Of a stretch of DNA of 19,526 nt, positions 15,757 through 19,526 are shown piece by piece (position 1 is the stretch's first letter; each line of letters opens with the position of its first letter). The translations under genes and the position numbers were made by a program. The notes under the pieces are model-generated. The model made no database searches. It saw nothing but the letters and a program-made list of their open reading frames with translations, and was not told where the DNA came from. Source of the stretch: Prevotellaceae bacterium (GTDB lineage Bacteria; Bacteroidota; Bacteroidia; Bacteroidales; Paludibacteraceae); assembly GCA_031290375.1 (NCBI GenBank), contig JAITNR010000077.1:1-19526 (forward strand). The letters are read 5' to 3'.

Positions 15757-16977
15757 TTATCCGATACAAAATCCATAATCAAAATCGCCAAAATATAAAT
15801 TTGAGTTTTTCCATTCCACTTCTCCACGCTGAAAATCAATGGTTTCAGAGCGAGGGAAGATTTTTGCAGGAAGAAGTTCGCCTGAAATTCCGTTGTTGAT
15901 GATAAGTCTGTATGCATCCATATTGCCGAAATAAAAGTACTTCAAATCTTCGTTTTCAGCCCAATTTTGCAAGCCAAACGATACATCTACAGGCAACCAG
16001 CCCTTTCCCTCAATAAAAATTTCCGCCCAATCATGAAGATTTTCATAATTAGGGTGCAGCATAAAACCGCTCAACCAGCGGGCAGGAATGCCGTTGAGGC
16101 GACAAAGCGTGATGAAAAGCAGCGTAACCTGCCCACAATCGCCGTGTTTGCAAGTCAAAACATATTCGGGAATATTCTCTATTGTGGGGTACTCTCTTGC
16201 CGCCGCCCAAACAATGTTTTGCGAAATCCACGTAAAGATTTTTTTGGCTTTTAAATATTGATTTGGCTCATTACCAATGATTTGACTGGACAGATTTTTT
16301 AAATGTTCCGAAAAAACAATGTGTGGAGGCTGTTCGGATATAAATGGAAGTTTATCCGGCAACAGCCTTTGCCGTCGGGCATTGTGTCTTTTAGCACAAC
16401 AGCACATAACTTCAAACGAGTACTTTACTTCAAAAAATACCTCTTCGTTCTTTTCTGCCTCTTTTTCAATGTAAATAGTTGAATGACAGGAATTTTGATT
16501 GATTATATATTTTCCCGAATTTATGGAAATCAATTTTATATTTTGCTGATATTCAATATCTTGTCGAGGATACGGCAACCAACAACGAATAATTTCACCG
16601 TCAGGCACAGCATCAGGTTTTACTCTTAATTGAAAGGAAAATATAAACTGTTTAATATCAGGAGTTTGCGATTTTGTTATTTGCGAAAGATAGTCTTGGA
16701 GTAACCCGTTTCGTTCTGCTTTTTCATCGCCAAATTTTTCGACAAAAAGCCTTTTTGCTTCGTTATCAATACGAAACAGATTACGCGCGGCACATCTGAA
16801 ATAGCACTTTTCTCCGTTAATTTCGATAAATTCCAATTTTTTGTCAGTCTGCCACTGCTCAATTTGTTTTTGAGTAGGATTTGGGTATATTTCTTTGATT
16901 TCCAATAAAATATTGTTAAGGCTTTTATTGAAATCAAGTGCTATTCTACGATTTATTTCTTCTGTTGAAAGTTGCAT
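15757..16977 (-). CDS. Transglutaminase-like (cysteine protease fold) protein
   Basis: The 406-residue product carries a transglutaminase-like core with the full Cys-His-Asp triad: Cys281 in KHGDCGQVTLLF, His315 in NLHDWAEIF and Asp331 in GWLPVDVSFG. Bacterial members are usually peptidases or amidases rather than true crosslinkers. Residues about 105-195 look like a beta-sandwich preceding the core (FQLRVKPDAVPDGEIIRCWLPYP), as in other Bacteroidota transglutaminase-domain proteins. The start MQLSTEEINRRIALDF is hydrophilic and I see no signal peptide, which is notable because many relatives are exported. A CCC cluster (192-194) followed by basic residues precedes the core. It begins 41 nt after the rnhB stop on the same strand, so it may be the third gene of the lipoprotein-rnhB transcript. 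Confidence 0.85.
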   Translation of the reverse strand: MQLSTEEINRRIALDFNKSLNNILLEIKEIYPNPTQKQIEQWQTDKKLEFIEINGEKCYFRCAARNLFRIDNEAKRLFVEKFGDEKAERNGLLQDYLSQITKSQTPDIKQFIFSFQLRVKPDAVPDGEIIRCWLPYPRQDIEYQQNIKLISINSGKYIINQNSCHSTIYIEKEAEKNEEVFFEVKYSFEVMCCCAKRHNARRQRLLPDKLPFISEQPPHIVFSEHLKNLSSQIIGNEPNQYLKAKKIFTWISQNIVWAAAREYPTIENIPEYVLTCKHGDCGQVTLLFITLCRLNGIPARWLSGFMLHPNYENLHDWAEIFIEGKGWLPVDVSFGLQNWAENEDLKYFYFGNMDAYRLIINNGISGELLPAKIFPRSETIDFQRGEVEWKNSNLYFGDFDYGFCIG

Positions 16978-17018
16978 ATTTAAAGTACATTTTTAATCTC
17001 ACTTTGGTATAACCTATC

Positions 17019-17621
17019 CTAAAACAATTTCAAATCCACCAACAAAAAACTTTTTCGGTGGTATTGGGTAACTCCAAATTGCTTGATTGCCTCTCTGTGC
17101 ATTTTGGTGGGATAGCCCTTGTTGTTATCCCAGCCGTAGAGCGGATATTCGCTGTGCAACCGGATCATATACTCATCTCTGAAAGTCTTTGCCAACACCG
17201 ACGCCGCCGCAATAGACAGGTATTTTGCGTCCCCCTTGACAACGGTTTTGTGCGGAATTTGCCTGAAAGGCTTAAATCTGTTGCCGTCAACAATCAGATG
17301 TTCGGGCACAATATTTAACTGCTCTATCGCTCTGTGCATTGCCAGAATCGAGGCATTTAGAATGTTTATCTTGTCTATCTCTGCCGCACTCGCCCTCGCC
17401 ACAGCCCACGCAAGAGCATTTGCCAAAATAAAGGGTTTTACTCTTTCTCGCTGTAGTTCAGTCATTTGCTTGCTGTCGTTAAGGTCTTCGCATGCAAAAT
17501 CGTTTGGCAGTATCACCGCAGCAGCAAACACATCACCTGCCAGACAGCCCCTTCCTGCCTCATCACAACCTGCCTCGATGCAATTTTCACAATAATAATT
17601 TAAAAGTCTGTTTTTAGTCAC
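17019..17621 (-). CDS. rnhB: Ribonuclease HII
   Basis: The enzyme cuts the RNA strand of RNA:DNA hybrids and starts removal of misincorporated ribonucleotides from DNA. The 200-residue product contains the active-site motif GCDEAGRG (Asp20, Glu21), the third carboxylate in LIVDGN (Asp112), and VVKGDAKYLSIAAASVLAK (about 127-145). Toward the end is YGWDNNKGYPT, typical of HII. Translation starts at a GTG (17621). No ATG is available in frame before the conserved core, and the spacing to DEAGRG matches homologues. The start lies 3 nt from the stop of the upstream lipoprotein gene, so translation is probably coupled. It is a complete gene. Confidence 0.95.
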   Translation of the reverse strand: MTKNRLLNYYCENCIEAGCDEAGRGCLAGDVFAAAVILPNDFACEDLNDSKQMTELQRERVKPFILANALAWAVARASAAEIDKINILNASILAMHRAIEQLNIVPEHLIVDGNRFKPFRQIPHKTVVKGDAKYLSIAAASVLAKTFRDEYMIRLHSEYPLYGWDNNKGYPTKMHREAIKQFGVTQYHRKSFLLVDLKLF

Positions 17622-17624
17622 CAG

Positions 17625-18761
17625 TTAGTAATTTCCATAACCACTTGCATTGCTACCATAAGAACTCACAAAATATGCTGCTCCGTTCCTTATCTCAAAT
17701 TCCCAATAATGATGCAAAGTACAGCCCGCAGGACAATCTCCCCAGCCAATACTGAATGTCAAAGTTGCAGATAGAGCATTTTGTTTTAATTTGATTGTAT
17801 TTCCATCTCCAATACAACCTTTATTAAATTCAGCAGCCGTAATACTTGGCAAATTATCAAAATATTCTACTATCGGAATCATGTTATATTGTCGTTTTGT
17901 ATATAGAGTTAGCCACGGAAATTGCGGATAACTGTAAGATAATTTTACAGAATCAAACGCGTATGTTGATAATAATCCGTCCAGAGCCGCCTCGCCTGTA
18001 GGAATAATACTTTGTGCCAAGTTTTGGATTTCAGGTAAATCGGTATTCACCCTTAGGTAAATAGAATTGAGACCATAACAATAATATCCGTGAATGTTAA
18101 AAATATTAAACACAGTATCCTGTTCTGCTGATGTCAAATTATACACAGCCTGAATGAGTTTGAGTATTTCGGTAACTCTCTGACTGTTAATATTTACATT
18201 GCTTCTATTTGGATTTGTACTCTCCTTGTCAATTTCATACATATAAAGTTGCAAAGCATCTCCATAATAGTTGTCTTCGACAAAGGGAGTAATGTTAATT
18301 TTGTCATAACCCATAGGATTGTATGCCTTAAAAAGCAGGCACCAATCGTCATAATAAAGCCGTAACTCATTATTGGACAATGAATAAGACTTCACCCCAA
18401 GTACAGCATCTACGTATCGTTGTCCATCGTAGAATTCACTGATTTTTGTTCCGCCGAATTGCGTTATTTTGAACTCATTATTCTGAACATTTATGGTATA
18501 TGTTCCTAATACCTGATTAGTAGAAGTACGTCCGTCAAGTGTTCCGTCCACTTTAAAAGTCAGGATATAACACGAGTCCTCCTGTGGCTCTGCCGCTTTA
18601 ATGGTGTCCGCTTTTACATCGACAAACCCCACAAGTTTCCACGTCTTCAATAATTCAGCAGGTGGCTGATTATTGTCTTTTCTTTCACACCCTGCCATTC
18701 CAATTATCATACACAGGAACAGCACATTGATAATTCCTAATTTTTTGTATTCTTTAAACAT
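17625..18761 (-). CDS. Predicted lipoprotein with a lipocalin/META-like N-terminal domain
   Basis: This 378-residue product has a lipoprotein signal peptide (INVLFLCMIIGMAGC, lipidated at Cys25). Residues about 37-145 look like a small beta-barrel of the META or lipocalin-like type. They begin LLKTWKLVGFVD and include LTFKVDGTLDGRTSTNQVLGTYTI and a YSLSNNELRLYYDD strand, the usual Bacteroidota pattern. The remaining ~230 residues are not recognised; they include a run of aromatic-rich strands and four cysteines, among them DCPAGC near residue 343. Function is unknown. Its stop is 3 nt before the rnhB start. A TACCTTTG box at 18884-18877 would give a leader of just over 100 nt. Being lineage-specific, it is unlikely to be functionally tied to rnhB. 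Confidence 0.72.
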   Translation of the reverse strand: MFKEYKKLGIINVLFLCMIIGMAGCERKDNNQPPAELLKTWKLVGFVDVKADTIKAAEPQEDSCYILTFKVDGTLDGRTSTNQVLGTYTINVQNNEFKITQFGGTKISEFYDGQRYVDAVLGVKSYSLSNNELRLYYDDWCLLFKAYNPMGYDKINITPFVEDNYYGDALQLYMYEIDKESTNPNRSNVNINSQRVTEILKLIQAVYNLTSAEQDTVFNIFNIHGYYCYGLNSIYLRVNTDLPEIQNLAQSIIPTGEAALDGLLSTYAFDSVKLSYSYPQFPWLTLYTKRQYNMIPIVEYFDNLPSITAAEFNKGCIGDGNTIKLKQNALSATLTFSIGWGDCPAGCTLHHYWEFEIRNGAAYFVSSYGSNASGYGNY

Positions 18762-18876
18762 AATAGATTGGTATTGTGAACCTCCCTGTCTTCTTTTGTT
18801 ATTTGTAGGTTAGTTCGATGAATATTGATAAACGATATATTTTGTTTTTTTGTTCTTCTATCATCACTGTCAAGCA

Positions 18877-18884
18877 CAAAGGTA
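18877..18884 (-). promoter_or_regulatory. Candidate -7 box for the lipoprotein-rnhB transcript
   Basis: The minus strand reads TACCTTTG, matching TAnnTTTG, 116 nt upstream of the lipoprotein ATG. No good -33 element is seen. The resulting leader (about 18762-18870) shows no obvious riboswitch-like fold. Confidence 0.5.
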
Positions 18885-18930
18885 ACCTATTTTTTTAATA
18901 TGTTGTTCCTGATTCAACTATTTGTGCGAA

Positions 18931-19020
18931 TCACGGATTAAAAAATGCTGTTCGTAAAACAAAAAAAAATGAAAAATACGGACTTTGCGTGATAATTGCA
19001 TTTATGCCCGTAGAACAAAA
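18931..19020. repeat. Mosaic repeat fragment, inverted partner of the 14.5-kb element
   Basis: 18975-19020 is the reverse complement of 14547-14592 with 44 of 46 bases identical. The preceding TCACGGATT (18931-18939) is identical, in direct orientation, to the start of the other element (14303-14311). The internal hairpins of the longer copy are missing here, so this looks like a truncated or rearranged member of the same family. Confidence 0.75.
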
Positions 19021-19031
19021 ATACGCATTGT

Positions 19032-19304
19032 ATGAACTCCATTGAAAACTTGAAACAATACGAAAATTCGAGTGCGGTAGATAAAGTTGTTGGTTTGGCA
19101 GTGGAAGATTCTATTGCAGAACAGAATCTCAAAAAAAATTTCACTCCGAATTTTGAGATAAAAAACTTTGCTCCGAAAACGTTATTTCAATTAACAAAAT
19201 CATTTCCAACTGCTTTTTACATTCGGAATGATTCCGTTATAGTCAAATTTTCGGGCGAATTACCTTGCAGTTATGTTTTTTTCAAAACAATTTTAGAGCA
19301 ATAG
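19032..19304 (+). CDS. Small orphan ORF of unknown function
   Basis: The frame encodes 90 residues starting MNSIENLKQYENSSAVDKV and ending VVKFSGELP-like (VIVKFSGELPCSYVFFKTILEQ). The N-terminal half is acidic and helix-rich; the second half alternates hydrophobic residues like a small alpha/beta unit. No signal peptide, membrane span or known motif is seen, and there is no clear ribosome binding site or -7 box. It lies directly after a dispersed repeat fragment and about 100 nt before an insertion sequence end. It could be a genuine small gene, a piece of a mobile element, or the remnant of a larger gene. A spurious ORF cannot be excluded, but the composition is protein-like. Confidence 0.4.
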   Translation: MNSIENLKQYENSSAVDKVVGLAVEDSIAEQNLKKNFTPNFEIKNFAPKTLFQLTKSFPTAFYIRNDSVIVKFSGELPCSYVFFKTILEQ

Positions 19305-19408
19305 GAAGTCCAAGCAAATTGGTATAAATCTCATCTATTCAGCCCCGCACACAACAACGCTGGTAAAGAGTATCCCTGCCACTTTAAAAATATTTTTCAA
19401 CCACACAT

Positions 19409-19526
19409 CAGGGCAAACGCATCTTAATTTAACAAATTTTAAATACTAAAAATTTTCTTTTTCCGTTTGTATAATAAAAAGAGTGATGCAAACACCTGTT
19501 AGTTATTTTACAGAGTTGACCGACCC
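19409..19526 (+). mobile_element. Left end of a putative ISAs1-family insertion sequence (cut by window edge)
   Basis: A probable terminal repeat begins at CAGGGCAAACGCATCTTAA (19409-19427). This fits the CAGGG-type ends of ISAs1 elements and lies about 77 nt before the transposase start codon. The right end and any target duplication are outside the window, so the exact boundary is inferred. Confidence 0.5.
19486..19526 (+). CDS. ISAs1-family transposase, N-terminal fragment
   Basis: Only 13 complete codons are present, reading MQTPVSYFTELTD and then a proline codon cut after two bases. ISAs1 transposases (the H-repeat protein group) start with a short DDE-associated domain whose opening is typically a YFxELxDPR-like pattern, which this matches closely. 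The reading frame is open to the window edge. The call rests on a very short peptide plus the CAGGG-like end upstream, so it is tentative until the rest of the element is seen. Confidence 0.55.
   Translation, partial: MQTPVSYFTELTD

Noticed and set aside
16999..17012. Third copy of the REP-like repeat in the gap between rnhB and the transglutaminase-like gene
   Set aside because: Only CACTTTGGTAT is shared with the 10.8-kb copy. Eleven bases in AT-rich DNA can match by chance, and the rest does not align.
18938..19144. Minus-strand open frame of 68 codons
   Set aside because: It runs through the dispersed repeat fragment and antisense to the better-looking 90-codon ORF. Its translation is Phe/Cys/Ser-rich with no motif.

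Overview
The window looks like chromosome of a low-GC member of Bacteroidota, probably Bacteroidales. The evidence is the family content (a DUF4469 C-terminus, a DUF4831 protein, META-domain lipoproteins), repeated matches to the Bacteroidota -7 promoter consensus TAnnTTTG upstream of genes, and A-rich leaders with almost no Shine-Dalgarno pairing. Genes are mostly conserved housekeeping functions. I do not see a phage, a defence island, a CRISPR array, rRNA or tRNA. I also find no clear undescribed multi-gene system; the unusual content is in the intergenic DNA.

Layout. 1-219: the 3' end of a DUF4469 protein gene on +. 265-356: four 23-bp palindromic tandem repeats between two convergent genes. 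389-2629 (-): lysS and a stand-alone coaC decarboxylase that lacks the usual CoaB half. 2706-2797: a REP-like dispersed repeat. 2934-10737 (+): dacB (PBP4 family), a biotin protein ligase, an NlpE/META lipoprotein, a cyclic-2,3-diphosphoglycerate-synthetase-like GTPase, class I fumarase and UDP-glucose dehydrogenase. A strong terminator hairpin and a perfect 61-bp palindrome lie between the GTPase and fumarase genes. 10770-10859: a second copy of the REP-like repeat in inverted orientation. 10906-11418 (+): a NadR-like nicotinamide riboside kinase. 11483-14039 (-): rocD and pgk. 14303-14592: a mosaic of small hairpins. 14649-18761 (-): a DUF4831 protein, a transglutaminase-like protein, rnhB and a lipoprotein. 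18931-19020: a repeat fragment that shares 44 of 46 bases, inverted, with the end of the 14.5-kb mosaic. 19032-19304: an orphan small ORF. 19409-19526: the apparent left end of an ISAs1-family insertion sequence, cut by the window edge.

How the genes relate. They cover separate core tasks: translation (lysS), coenzyme A, biotin and NAD cofactor metabolism (coaC, birA, NadR-like), cell wall turnover (dacB), envelope lipoproteins, central carbon (fumarase, pgk), amino acid metabolism (rocD), nucleotide sugars (ugd) and RNA:DNA hybrid repair (rnhB). Likely co-transcribed pairs are fumarase-ugd (21-nt gap), pgk-rocD (70-nt gap) and lipoprotein-rnhB (3-nt gap). Most other genes look singly transcribed. 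All family assignments are from reading the translations and recalling family motifs; no database search was run.
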